Positions 7,896 to 15,599 of a stretch of DNA of 32,042 nucleotides are shown one piece after another. Each line of letters starts with the position of its first letter. Position 1 is the stretch's first letter. The notes below the pieces were generated by a model. That model was not told the origin of the DNA. It made no database searches and saw only the letters and a list, made by a program, of their open reading frames with translations. Source of the stretch: Reyranella sp. (GTDB lineage: Bacteria; Pseudomonadota; Alphaproteobacteria; Reyranellales; Reyranellaceae). The translations under genes and the position numbers were made by a program. The stretch spans positions 1 through 32,042 of the forward strand of contig JAUXWB010000215.1 of NCBI GenBank assembly GCA_030684475.1. Direction: 5' to 3'.

Positions 7896-7920
7896 TCATC
7901 CCGAGCCGAGGGCGGGATGA
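7896..7920. repeat. 8-bp hairpin between divergent genes, REP-like
   Basis: TCATCCCG (7896-7903) and CGGGATGA (7913-7920) pair around a 9-nt loop. It resembles the small palindromic intergenic repeats common in alphaproteobacteria, but only one copy is present in this window, so its repetitive nature is a guess. Confidence 0.3.
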
Positions 7921-7948
7921 CAACAGCGGCTAGAAGGAGAAAGTAACG

Positions 7949-8857
7949 GTGCCCAGCCAACTCCGGTTTTCCGTGCTCGTGCTGCCGAACGTGCCGTGGC
8001 CCGAGTTTCTGCGCCGCTGCCGCGAAGTCGAGGAGCTTGGTTTCGACTCGATTGGCCTCGCCGACCATCTCGTCGATTGGGCCGGGAACAAGGGACCCTG
8101 GTTCGAGCTGTGGACGCAGGTTGCAGCCATCGCCCAGGCAACCACCCGCATTCGCCTGACGACCCTGGTCGCCCAGATCCCCCTGCGCAATCCGGCCCAC
8201 TTTGCGCTTCAGGCGCTGACCGCCGATCACATTTCCGGCGGCCGTCTCGACGTGGGCCTTGGTACCGGCCTGGTGATCGACCCCTCGTATCGGATGATGG
8301 GCATCGAGAACTGGAGCCCGAAGGAACGGGTCGCCCGCTTCGGTGAGTATATCGAGATCGTCGATCGGCTGCTGTCGCAGGAGGAGACAACGTTCAAGGG
8401 GCGCTTCTACCAGGTCGATGGCGCAGCGCTCGGTCCGCGCCCCGTCCAGTCGCCCCGTCCCCCCATCATGATCGCCGCGATGGGGCCGGTCATGCTGGGA
8501 CACACCGCGCGATATGCCGATATCTGGAACAGCATCAGCTTCGCCAAGACCTTCGAGGCCCAGCTCGAGGAGACGCGCGGACGCGTGGCCACTCTCGACG
8601 CCCGTTGCGCCGCGATCGGGCGGGATCCGGCCACCCTGCGGCGCTCCTATCTCATGTTCGACGCGACGGCCCGCCAGAGCGGCGGCAGGGTCAACTACTA
8701 CGACTCGGAGGAATCCTTCACGCGGATGGTCGAGCAGGTGATCGCGCTCGGCATCACGGAGATTGCCCTCTACTATCCCATCGCGGACGAGCAAAAGCCG
8801 GTGTTCGAGCGCATCGCGCGCAACGTCCTGCCGGCGATGAAGGCGGCGCACAAATAA
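7949..8857 (+). CDS. LLM-class flavin-dependent oxidoreductase
   Basis: 302-residue luciferase-like monooxygenase-fold enzyme using FMN or F420. Landmarks are FSVLVLPN, REVEELGFDSIGLADHL, TTRIRLTTLVAQIPLRNPAHFALQALT, and the flavin-pocket motif SGGRLDVGLGTG, then VQSPRPPIMIAAMGP. It starts at GTG 7949 with AAGGAG 9 nt upstream. The length is typical. The electron-donor flavin cannot be decided from sequence alone; related subfamilies use either. It ends 4 bp from the convergent oxidase gene. Confidence 0.9.
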   Translation: MPSQLRFSVLVLPNVPWPEFLRRCREVEELGFDSIGLADHLVDWAGNKGPWFELWTQVAAIAQATTRIRLTTLVAQIPLRNPAHFALQALTADHISGGRLDVGLGTGLVIDPSYRMMGIENWSPKERVARFGEYIEIVDRLLSQEETTFKGRFYQVDGAALGPRPVQSPRPPIMIAAMGPVMLGHTARYADIWNSISFAKTFEAQLEETRGRVATLDARCAAIGRDPATLRRSYLMFDATARQSGGRVNYYDSEESFTRMVEQVIALGITEIALYYPIADEQKPVFERIARNVLPAMKAAHK

Positions 8858-8861
8858 GAGT

Positions 8862-10172
8862 TTAGGCGCTCCGCGCCAGGCGTGCGTCCTTCCAGGCAAA
8901 GTAGCGCATCGTCAGCGGCAGGAACCACGGATTGCCGCGATAAAACGGCAGGGTGGGAAACGCGGCCGCCTCGAAGGCGCTGGCCTCGACCGGAAGCCCG
9001 AGAATCCTCTGCGCGATCTTCAGCCCGAAGAACGATCCCATCGGAACGCCGGCGAAATTGTAGCCCATGCCGTGCCAGATGCCGTCGTGGCATCCGATAT
9101 GCGGCATCATGTCGAACGTGCCGGCGCACTGTCCTGTCCAGACATGGCTGAGCTTGACGTCGGCAAGGTCGGGCAGGGCGCGCGCGAGACGCCGATGCAG
9201 GAGTGCGGCGATGGCTGCAGGATCCTCGAGGCCGTTGGCCGTGGCGCCGCCGAACAGTAGGCGCGGCGAGTCGGGCGCCGGCCGGAAGAAATCGATGTCG
9301 AGATTGGAATCGATCACCGTGCGCCGGCGCGGTAGCTGCTTCTCCAGCAGCGCCGGCGGCAGCGGCTCGGTCGCCGCCATATAGCCGACAAAGGGAATGA
9401 CGCGCCGTGCATGCCAGGGCAGGCTCTTGGGCGTGTAGCCGTTGGTGGCGATGACCACATCCCGCGCGCGCGTCTCTCCAGCGAAAGTGGTGACGCGGAA
9501 GCGTTCGCCTTGGCCGGCCGGCTCGACCCCAGTTACCTCGCAATTTCCGAAGATCGCGACGCCGGCCGCCAGCGCGCTCATCATCAGGCCGCGGTGATAG
9601 AGGCCCGGATGCAGCGATCCGAGATCGGGAATGACAGCGCCACCGTCGTAGAGGTCGGTCGCCATTTCCTCCCGCAACCGCGCGCGTGGCACCATGGAAT
9701 AGGGCAGTCCGAGATCGGCCTTCATGCCGGCCAGGTCGTGTTCCAGTCCGGCATAATGGGCGGCTGACGTCGCCGCGACGAGACGGCCGCAGCGGACGGC
9801 ATGGCAGTCGATGCCTTCCTCTTCGATGAAGGCGAGCGTGCTTTCATAGGCCATCGACAGGTCACGATAGATGGCGGAGGCATAGGCGGTGCCTTTGGCA
9901 GCTTTCAGATCGACGTATGATTTCTTGAGCGTGCGTCCGAGGAATCCGGCGTTGCGGCGCGACGCGCCGTAGCCCGGCCGCTCCTTGTCGAATACCGCGA
10001 CGCTTCGTCCGGCTCGCGCCAGGGTCAGGGCCGTGCGTAACCCGGTGTAGCCCGAGCCGACGATGACCGCGTCGTAGGAGGAAGCAAGCGCGCAATCCGC
10101 ACTCTCAGTCAGCGGCGCGGCATCCCACCAATAGGGCGCGTTCCTGAAGTCGGTGGTCAGCAGGTTTTTCAT
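8862..10172 (-). CDS. FAD-dependent oxidoreductase, DAO family (PuuB/DadA-like)
   Basis: 436-residue flavoprotein that probably oxidises a primary or secondary amine or amino acid. The Rossmann motif GSGYTG is at 39-44 in YDAVIVGSGYTGLRTAL, followed by VAVFDKERPGYGASRRNAGFLG, a pattern typical of gamma-glutamylputrescine oxidase relatives. The closing WTGQCAGTFDMMPHIG and GMGYNFAGVPMGSFFGLKIA form the FAD-binding C-terminal part. The ATG at 10170-10172 is preferred to a TTG five codons upstream. It is divergent from a gamma-glutamyltransferase gene, which suggests a gamma-glutamyl-amine theme (inference). Confidence 0.88.
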   Translation of the reverse strand: MKNLLTTDFRNAPYWWDAAPLTESADCALASSYDAVIVGSGYTGLRTALTLARAGRSVAVFDKERPGYGASRRNAGFLGRTLKKSYVDLKAAKGTAYASAIYRDLSMAYESTLAFIEEEGIDCHAVRCGRLVAATSAAHYAGLEHDLAGMKADLGLPYSMVPRARLREEMATDLYDGGAVIPDLGSLHPGLYHRGLMMSALAAGVAIFGNCEVTGVEPAGQGERFRVTTFAGETRARDVVIATNGYTPKSLPWHARRVIPFVGYMAATEPLPPALLEKQLPRRRTVIDSNLDIDFFRPAPDSPRLLFGGATANGLEDPAAIAALLHRRLARALPDLADVKLSHVWTGQCAGTFDMMPHIGCHDGIWHGMGYNFAGVPMGSFFGLKIAQRILGLPVEASAFEAAAFPTLPFYRGNPWFLPLTMRYFAWKDARLARSA

Positions 10173-10263
10173 CAAGCGAGTTTCCAAAGCGGAATTTCAC
10201 TCATACCCGGCGGCTTGACCACAAATTTCGATGTAGGATCGAGTAGCCACCAGGGAGAGCCTG

Positions 10264-11988
10264 ATGCGGATGCAGCCAATGGTCATCGGCCACCACTACA
10301 TGGCATCAGCCGGCCAGTATCTCGCCACCGAAGCGGCGCATGCGATCCTGCGCGCCGGCGGCAACGCAATCGACGCCGGCGTCGCCGGCGGCATCGCGCT
10401 CGGTGTCGTCCATAGCGACCAGGTCCAGTTCTCCGGCGTAGCGCCGATGCTGATCTACCTGGCCGACCGCGACGAAACCGTGTCGATCGCCGGCCTTGGC
10501 TGGTGGCCGAGGGCACTGAACATCGAGAAGTTCATCCGCGACCACAATGGCACGATTCCCATGGGTATCCTGCGCACCGTGGTTCCGGCGGCGCCGGACG
10601 CCTGGATCCTGGCGCTGCAGCGCTACGGCACCATGAGCTTCGGCGAAGTCGCAGCGTCGGCCATCCGCTATGCCCGTGACGGCTTCGCGGTGCATACCGT
10701 CATGGCGACGTTCCTGCAGGACAAGATCGACGATTATCGGCGTTGGCCGCAGAACACCGCGATCTATCATCGCGACGGCGCGCCGCTCGGCGAAGGCGAC
10801 CGGCTGGTGCAGGCCGATCTCGGCCGCACGATACAGTTCATGGCCGATCAGGAAAAAGCCGCGGCGGGCAGGAGCCGAGACGCCGGCCTGGCGGCGGCGC
10901 GCGACGCCTTCTATCGCGGAGACATCGCCCGGACGATCGCGAAGTATCACCGCGACAACGGCGGGTTACTGACGCAGCAGGACCTCGCCGAATACCGCTC
11001 CGAGATCGAGAAGCCGCAGCACTTCACCTTCAAGGGCACCGACGTGTTGAGCTGCGGTCCCTGGTGCCAGGGGCCGGTGCTGCTGCAGATGCTGTCGATG
11101 CTGAACGAGGTCGACCTGAAGGCGCTGGGCCATAATTCGAAGGCGTACATCCATCTCCTGGCCGAGGTCATGAACCTCTGCTTTGCCGACCGTGAGCGCT
11201 ACTACGGCGATCCGCGCTTCGTCGATGTTCCCATGGAGACGCTGCTGTCGCGCGCCTATGCGCAGGAGCGGCTGAAGACGATCCGCAGCGATCGCGCCTT
11301 TGGCGAAATGCCGCCGCCCGGTGCTGTCGCCGGTCATATCGCCGGCGCCATCGCAGGCCGCACCCGGACGCCGTCGGTTGCCGTGGGCGAACCGGGCCTG
11401 CCGGGCGATACTTCCTATGTCTGCGTGGTCGATTCGGAGGGCAACGCCTTTTCCGCGACACCGAGCGACGTGTCCTGGGAAGGACCGATCATCCCCGGCC
11501 TGGGGCTCTGCCCGTCGTCGCGCGGATCGCAGTCCTGGGGCGATCCTGGCCATGCCTCCGTCGCAGCGCCCGGCAAGCGGCCGCGGCTCACGCCCAATCC
11601 GTCGATGGCGATGCGCAAGGGCGAATTCCTCATGCCGTTCGGCTCGCCGGGCGGCGATCTGCAGCCGCAGGGCATGCTGCAGGCGCTCGTCAATCATCTG
11701 GTCTTCGGCATGGATATCCAGCAGGCGGTCGAGGCGCCGCGCTTCATCACCCGCAACTTCCCCGACAGTTTCGAGCCGCATACCTATTATCCCGGTCGCC
11801 TCGATCTCGAGCAGGCGATTGGCCAGCCGACGGGCGATGCCCTGGGTGCCATCGGCCACAAGGTGAGCTGGCTCCCCGACCTTTCCCTCAAGACCGCAAG
11901 CGTCTGCGCCGTCTCCGCCGACCTCAAGAGCGGCAAGCTCTACGGCGCGGCGGATCCGCGCCGGACCGGCCGAGCGATGGGTTGGTAA
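10264..11988 (+). CDS. Gamma-glutamyltransferase family protein
   Basis: 574-residue N-terminal-nucleophile hydrolase of the GGT family, which autocleaves and transfers or hydrolyses gamma-glutamyl groups. The N-terminal half has HYMASAGQYLATEAAHAILR, AGGNAIDAGVAG and VVPAAPDAW. The autoprocessing site is LPGDTSYVCVVD, where T383 is the expected nucleophile. PNPSMAMRKGEFLMPFGSPGGDLQPQGMLQ is the C-terminal substrate loop. No signal peptide is visible, unlike periplasmic Ggt of E. coli, so it may act in the cytoplasm. AGGGAGA precedes the ATG at 10264 by 5 nt. Because VV or TS variants exist, it might be a cephalosporin-acylase-like or GGT-like enzyme of other specificity. Confidence 0.9.
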   Translation: MRMQPMVIGHHYMASAGQYLATEAAHAILRAGGNAIDAGVAGGIALGVVHSDQVQFSGVAPMLIYLADRDETVSIAGLGWWPRALNIEKFIRDHNGTIPMGILRTVVPAAPDAWILALQRYGTMSFGEVAASAIRYARDGFAVHTVMATFLQDKIDDYRRWPQNTAIYHRDGAPLGEGDRLVQADLGRTIQFMADQEKAAAGRSRDAGLAAARDAFYRGDIARTIAKYHRDNGGLLTQQDLAEYRSEIEKPQHFTFKGTDVLSCGPWCQGPVLLQMLSMLNEVDLKALGHNSKAYIHLLAEVMNLCFADRERYYGDPRFVDVPMETLLSRAYAQERLKTIRSDRAFGEMPPPGAVAGHIAGAIAGRTRTPSVAVGEPGLPGDTSYVCVVDSEGNAFSATPSDVSWEGPIIPGLGLCPSSRGSQSWGDPGHASVAAPGKRPRLTPNPSMAMRKGEFLMPFGSPGGDLQPQGMLQALVNHLVFGMDIQQAVEAPRFITRNFPDSFEPHTYYPGRLDLEQAIGQPTGDALGAIGHKVSWLPDLSLKTASVCAVSADLKSGKLYGAADPRRTGRAMGW

Positions 11989-11998
11989 GGATTGCGCG

Positions 11999-12304
11999 TC
12001 ACGCCGTTCGAACGAGCCTCGGCACCGCTCCCTTGCCTCTCACCTCCGCCTCCTCGAAGTCGGCGGCGGCAATCGCCCGGTCGAGCGCGCCGCGCAGTTC
12101 CTTCGCGCTCTCGAGCGTGAGCTCGACGGCGGCGCGGGCGCCGGCGTCGAGACTGGTGTTGAGGAAGTCGAGCGTGATGACGTCGCCCAGCGGTGCGTGA
12201 CGCGCGTGGTCGTAGGCGACCACCGACTGCGTCAGCGGAAACCACTCCTCGCCGCGCTTGGCCATACCCTCGGCGCGGGCGATCTCGATGATGGAGGTGC
12301 ACAT
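11999..12304 (-). CDS. Small DUF6295-like protein
   Basis: 101-residue protein beginning MCTSIIEIARAEGMAKRG and containing WFPLTQSVVAYDHARHAPLGD, VITLDFLN, and ARAAVELTLESAKELRGALDRAI. This matches my memory of the DUF6295 family, whose function is unknown. I could not search. A textbook ribosome site (AGGAGG, 7 nt spacing) precedes the ATG at 12302-12304, so the longer frame to 12751 is only antisense-frame extension over the hydrolase. It sits 11 bp after the hydrolase stop on the same strand, so it is co-expressed. It ends convergently with the gamma-glutamyltransferase gene. Confidence 0.72.
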   Translation of the reverse strand: MCTSIIEIARAEGMAKRGEEWFPLTQSVVAYDHARHAPLGDVITLDFLNTSLDAGARAAVELTLESAKELRGALDRAIAAADFEEAEVRGKGAVPRLVRTA

Positions 12305-12315
12305 CTTTGCGCCTC

Positions 12316-13071
12316 CTACTTCCTCGCCAGATGCTTGCCGAAAAAGGCGAGCACCTTGTTCCAACCGTCCATGGCCTGCTCGGGCCGGTAGAGCGGCCGA
12401 TGCCAGTAGAAGAAGCCATGGCCGGCGCCGTCGTAGCGATGGAACTCGTGCGCCTTGCCGTGCTTCTTGAGCTCGGCTTCGTGCTGGTTCACCTGCTCGG
12501 GCGGCGGCGCGCGGTCGTCGTTGCCGAACAGGCCGAGCAGCGGGCAGGAGAGGTCCTTCGTCATCTCGATCGGCGCGACCGGCGTCTTGGCATTGAGCTC
12601 CTCCTTGCCCATCACCACGCGGCCGCCCCAGAGCTCGACGCAGGCATCGATGTCTTTCTTCTGGCAGGCATAGATGAAGGCGTGCCGGCCGCCGGAGCAC
12701 GAGCCGAACAGGCCGACCTTGCCGTTGTGATCGGACTGCGCGCGCATCCACTTCACTGCGGCCTCGGTGTCGCCCACCATCTGGGCGTCGGCAATGCCGC
12801 CGTCGGCGCGCACCTTGGCCGCGACGTCGTCCGGATTAGCCTGGCCGCCCTCGCGCTCGTAGAGGTTGGCGCAGATCGCCAGGTAACCATGGTGAGCGAA
12901 GCGCCGCGTCGTCTCGATGTAGAACTCGCTCCATCCCGGGAGATGGTGGATCAGGACGACGCCCGGGAAGGGACCTTTGCCTTCCGGTTTCGCCACGTAG
13001 GCGGTGATTGGCGTTCCCTTGTCGCCTTTGAGGGTCACATTCTCGCAGGTCATGCCTCGATAAAATGACAT
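12316..13071 (-). CDS. Dienelactone hydrolase family protein
   Basis: 251-residue alpha/beta hydrolase of the dienelactone hydrolase type. The nucleophile elbow GSCSGG places Cys125 as the catalytic residue (Cys is normal for DLH), with D175 or D176 in LFGNDDRAPP and H208 in GAGHGFFYW. FPGVVLIHHLPGWSEF is the N-terminal strand and oxyanion region. The ATG at 13069-13071 follows GAGGAGGAAG with good spacing. The longer frame to 13230 would overlap the radC remnant and is not used. There is no signal peptide. The substrate is unknown, and only some family members act on chlorocatechol dienelactones. Confidence 0.88.
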   Translation of the reverse strand: MSFYRGMTCENVTLKGDKGTPITAYVAKPEGKGPFPGVVLIHHLPGWSEFYIETTRRFAHHGYLAICANLYEREGGQANPDDVAAKVRADGGIADAQMVGDTEAAVKWMRAQSDHNGKVGLFGSCSGGRHAFIYACQKKDIDACVELWGGRVVMGKEELNAKTPVAPIEMTKDLSCPLLGLFGNDDRAPPPEQVNQHEAELKKHGKAHEFHRYDGAGHGFFYWHRPLYRPEQAMDGWNKVLAFFGKHLARK

Positions 13072-13133
13072 CGGTCTTCCTCCTCGTTGGGCGTCTTGGG
13101 GCGTCAATCTTGGCACACGGAGATCGTTCTGCG

Positions 13134-13214
13134 CTACAGCACCCCCAGGCTCCTGAAACTTGCATGTCCCTTGCGGCCGATCACCAGGTGATCGTGGATC
13201 GAGATGCCCAGCGC
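13134..13214 (-). pseudogene. radC: radC 3'-end remnant, copy 1
   Basis: The minus strand encodes [20 protein letters not shown], then RSLGVL and a TAG stop. These are the last 26 residues of RadC/YeeS-type JAB proteins. Upstream of this the frame carries no RadC similarity (no HNHPSGD motif), so only the tail survives. At DNA level it matches the second remnant (17204-17368) at about 68 of 78 aligned bases, and nine of the ten differences are silent. Confidence 0.8.
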
Positions 13215-13285
13215 CACCATCGGCCGGCAAACCGACTGTGGTCGGCGGTGAGCTACGTGCTGTTCGGCGAATTGGACGCGGCCGC

Positions 13286-13849
13286 TCAGGCAGCTCGGGT
13301 CCGAAGTTTCCCCAGCGACTTCCGCATCCTGATGCACTCGAAGCGGGATTGATCCGGGAATTTCAGCTCCGTTGCTTCTTCAATCTGATAGCCGAACGCC
13401 TCGTAGAGCGCGAAGCCGGAGAGCGTGGCTGTGAGGTGAAGCGTATCGACGCCATGTTCGAGGGCGTCCCGTTCCGTCCGCAGCATGATCGCCGAGGCGA
13501 CACCGCGGCGTGTGGCGGCGGGATCGACGAACACGCTGCGGACGGTCGGCATACCGGCGGCGGCTTCGCTCGCGGCGATCGCATTGGCATAGCGCGGTCG
13601 CGAACGCGTCCAGCCGCCGCTGCCGAGGATCGCGCTGCAATGGTCCTCGGCCACGAAGTAGTGCCCTTCTTCCACCACGGCGTCATCCATCGTCCCGAAC
13701 AGGGTGAGGAAGTTGGCGATTTCGTTGGAGGTATAGAAATCGCCGCCGAGAACCCGCATGGAGCGCTCCTGCATAACCCGGATCGCTGGGATGTCGGCCG
13801 AATGGGCAGGCCGGATGATAAAGCGGGATATGGTTGTGTCAGTCGACAT
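13286..13849 (-). CDS. GNAT family N-acetyltransferase
   Basis: 187-residue acetyl-CoA-dependent acetyltransferase. The acetyl-CoA loop RRGVASAIM (R114 to M122) follows VRSVFVDPAAT. The closing LSGFALYEAFGYQ is the usual GNAT beta6-beta7 region. FIIRPAHSADIPAIRVMQERS is the N-terminal strand-helix. The substrate is unknown. AAAGGA precedes the ATG at 13847-13849. Its first 11 nt overlap the end of the DUF1127 gene, giving a TPR, DUF1127, GNAT operon. Confidence 0.88.
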   Translation of the reverse strand: MSTDTTISRFIIRPAHSADIPAIRVMQERSMRVLGGDFYTSNEIANFLTLFGTMDDAVVEEGHYFVAEDHCSAILGSGGWTRSRPRYANAIAASEAAAGMPTVRSVFVDPAATRRGVASAIMLRTERDALEHGVDTLHLTATLSGFALYEAFGYQIEEATELKFPDQSRFECIRMRKSLGKLRTRAA

Positions 13850-14090
13850 GATTTTCCTTTCGCGAGGCTTGTGGCGGCTTGCGTGTTGTTCGTGTGCGGC
13901 GTTGGTGTGAGATCCGGCCGTTGGCCTGCCATCCGTGAACGATCCGGTGGCGCGAGACGGCTGGAAGCCCGATGTCCTTCAGGAGATGGTCGTTGAGTTC
14001 GAAGAGGGCGGTGCGCAGATCGTGTTCGGCACGATGGCGTCTGCGCATAGCCCGCCAGCGTCCGAACATGGATTGCAGGAACATCGACAT
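13839..14090 (-). CDS. DUF1127 domain protein, extended
   Basis: 83-residue basic protein. The DUF1127 core is LRTALFELNDHLLKDIGLP (about residues 25-43) with R/W-rich flanks (GRWRAMRRRHR), and the C-terminus is a strongly basic tail. DUF1127 proteins of 45-70 residues are typical of alphaproteobacteria and some act in RNA binding and phosphate or stress physiology (established for a few). The tail beyond about residue 50 is longer than usual. It starts 3 nt after the TPR stop and ends inside the GNAT gene start, so all three are coupled. No good ribosome site is visible, consistent with coupling. Confidence 0.8.
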   Translation of the reverse strand: MSMFLQSMFGRWRAMRRRHRAEHDLRTALFELNDHLLKDIGLPAVSRHRIVHGWQANGRISHQRRTRTTRKPPQASRKENHVD

Positions 14091-14093
14091 CGC

Positions 14094-15431
14094 TCAGGCC
14101 GCCTTGCGGTGCGGCGCCGCGTTGCCGCGGGCACGGCCCAGGAAGGATCCGTTGACCGGGCTGTGGGGCTTCAGCGCCAGGCGCTCGTTGGCGAGCGCTT
14201 CGGCCATGCCGGCCAGGTTGCCGCGCAGCGCCGCTTCCGTCAGCGTCCAGTCGATGATGTCGCGCTGGGCGTGGCTGCCGCCGAAGGAATTGGCGATGAA
14301 GCGCGCGCCGTGCAGGCGCCCGGCCGCGGCTTCGTAGTCGCCGCGCCAGAACGCCGCGAAGCCCTCGACCAGCGGCAGGGCGGTCCGCCGCCCCCAGGCG
14401 GCGGCCTCGGAGGCCTCCGCGCCGGTGCGGAAGGCATCGACGATGCGGTCCACTTCGCCGTGCCGGCCGGCCCCCAGATAGGCCATCACCGCATGCCAGT
14501 CGTTGAACGGATAGGTGCGGCCGTCGGCATGGCCGTCCCAGGCGGCGGCCAGTTCTCGCCAGCGGTCGCCGACATCGTGGCCCGACAGGTGCAGCCGCCA
14601 GAGCAGTGCCGAGGCGTCTACCATGTCGAGCGCGACCAGACTGCGGTCCCGCCGGATCGGCCCGTCATAAAGTGCGAGAACCTCGTTGGCCTGGCCGAGG
14701 TCGAGATGGCAGAGCGAGCGATGCCACCAGTTGTGGACCCTGAAGAAATTGTCATCGCCCGACCAGTGCGGCTCGCGGGCGATCATCCAGCCGATGCCGT
14801 CCTCGGCGCGTCCCTGCATCTCCATGACGTGGGCGACGGCATGATGGGCCCAGCAGTCGAGCGGCTGGAGGTGGACGGCGCGGCGGCCAGCATCCTCGGC
14901 CCGACCGTAGTCGCCGGTTTCCTCGAGGCCGAACGCATGCATCCCGAGCAGAATCGAATAGCCGGGCGTATCCGCCGACCATTTTGGCAGCACGCGCGCG
15001 ATCCGGTCGCGCAGGTTGCGCGCATTGGCGCAGTAGAAATCCACCAAGTGGCCCGATTGCAACGCCACGATGTCATATGGATGGTCAGCGTTGTGACGGT
15101 CGAGCGCCGTCGCCGCGGCGGTCCATTCTCCTTCGAGCAGCAGGTCGAATGCAGCGACGTGGGAAGCCTCGCGCTCGGAGAGCCGCAGCGACTTCACCGT
15201 CGCGATGATCGCCTTCGCATCCTTCGTCGCCTCCGGTTCGGTCGCGAGGCCGAGCAGATGTGCCTTCAGGATATGCGCCATGGCAAAGCCGGGTGCAGAC
15301 TCGATGGCGTGGTCCAGCAGGCCGACCGGATTGCCGCGATAGATGTTGAAGGCCTCGACGGCCCGGTTGAAGAATTCCACGGCCTCGGCCGTCGCGCCGG
15401 ACAGCGCATTGCCTTGTGCATCTGAGAGCAT
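14094..15431 (-). CDS. TTC38-like tetratricopeptide repeat protein
   Basis: 445-residue helical-repeat protein resembling tetratricopeptide repeat protein 38. The N-terminus contains VEFFNRAVEAFNIYRGNPVGLLDHAIE and FAMAHILKAHLLGLATEPE, and the body keeps repeating helical pairs (WAHHAVAHVMEMQGRAEDGI, FRVHNWWHRSLCHLDLGQ, WHAVMAYLGAGRHGEVDRIV). No catalytic motif is visible and the molecular role is unknown. The ATG at 15429-15431 follows AAGGAG by 8 nt; the longer frame to 15593 is not used. It heads the operon with DUF1127 and GNAT. It is divergent from the CadC-like regulator, which is its most likely controller. Confidence 0.85.
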   Translation of the reverse strand: MLSDAQGNALSGATAEAVEFFNRAVEAFNIYRGNPVGLLDHAIESAPGFAMAHILKAHLLGLATEPEATKDAKAIIATVKSLRLSEREASHVAAFDLLLEGEWTAAATALDRHNADHPYDIVALQSGHLVDFYCANARNLRDRIARVLPKWSADTPGYSILLGMHAFGLEETGDYGRAEDAGRRAVHLQPLDCWAHHAVAHVMEMQGRAEDGIGWMIAREPHWSGDDNFFRVHNWWHRSLCHLDLGQANEVLALYDGPIRRDRSLVALDMVDASALLWRLHLSGHDVGDRWRELAAAWDGHADGRTYPFNDWHAVMAYLGAGRHGEVDRIVDAFRTGAEASEAAAWGRRTALPLVEGFAAFWRGDYEAAAGRLHGARFIANSFGGSHAQRDIIDWTLTEAALRGNLAGMAEALANERLALKPHSPVNGSFLGRARGNAAPHRKAA

Positions 15432-15599
15432 CTTGTTCACTCCTTGACTGAGTTGATCGCTGGGATCGCAAAGCGAGTTGGATTTGCAGGAGGCTGGCGC
15501 GACCGTCATAATCGCGCGCCCTGCTGTTGTGCGGTGTTGTGGCGCAAGTCCTTGATTGTCGACAGGATGGCGCGCCGATGCTTTGCCGATCAATTGCCG

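Noticed and set aside
10215..10243. Sigma-70 promoter for the gamma-glutamyltransferase (TTGACC)
   Set aside because: No acceptable -10 hexamer is found at 16-18 bp spacing.
13935..15425. 496-aa plus-strand frame opposite the TTC38-like gene
   Set aside because: It is a shadow of the TPR gene, which has a good ribosome site and recognisable repeats.
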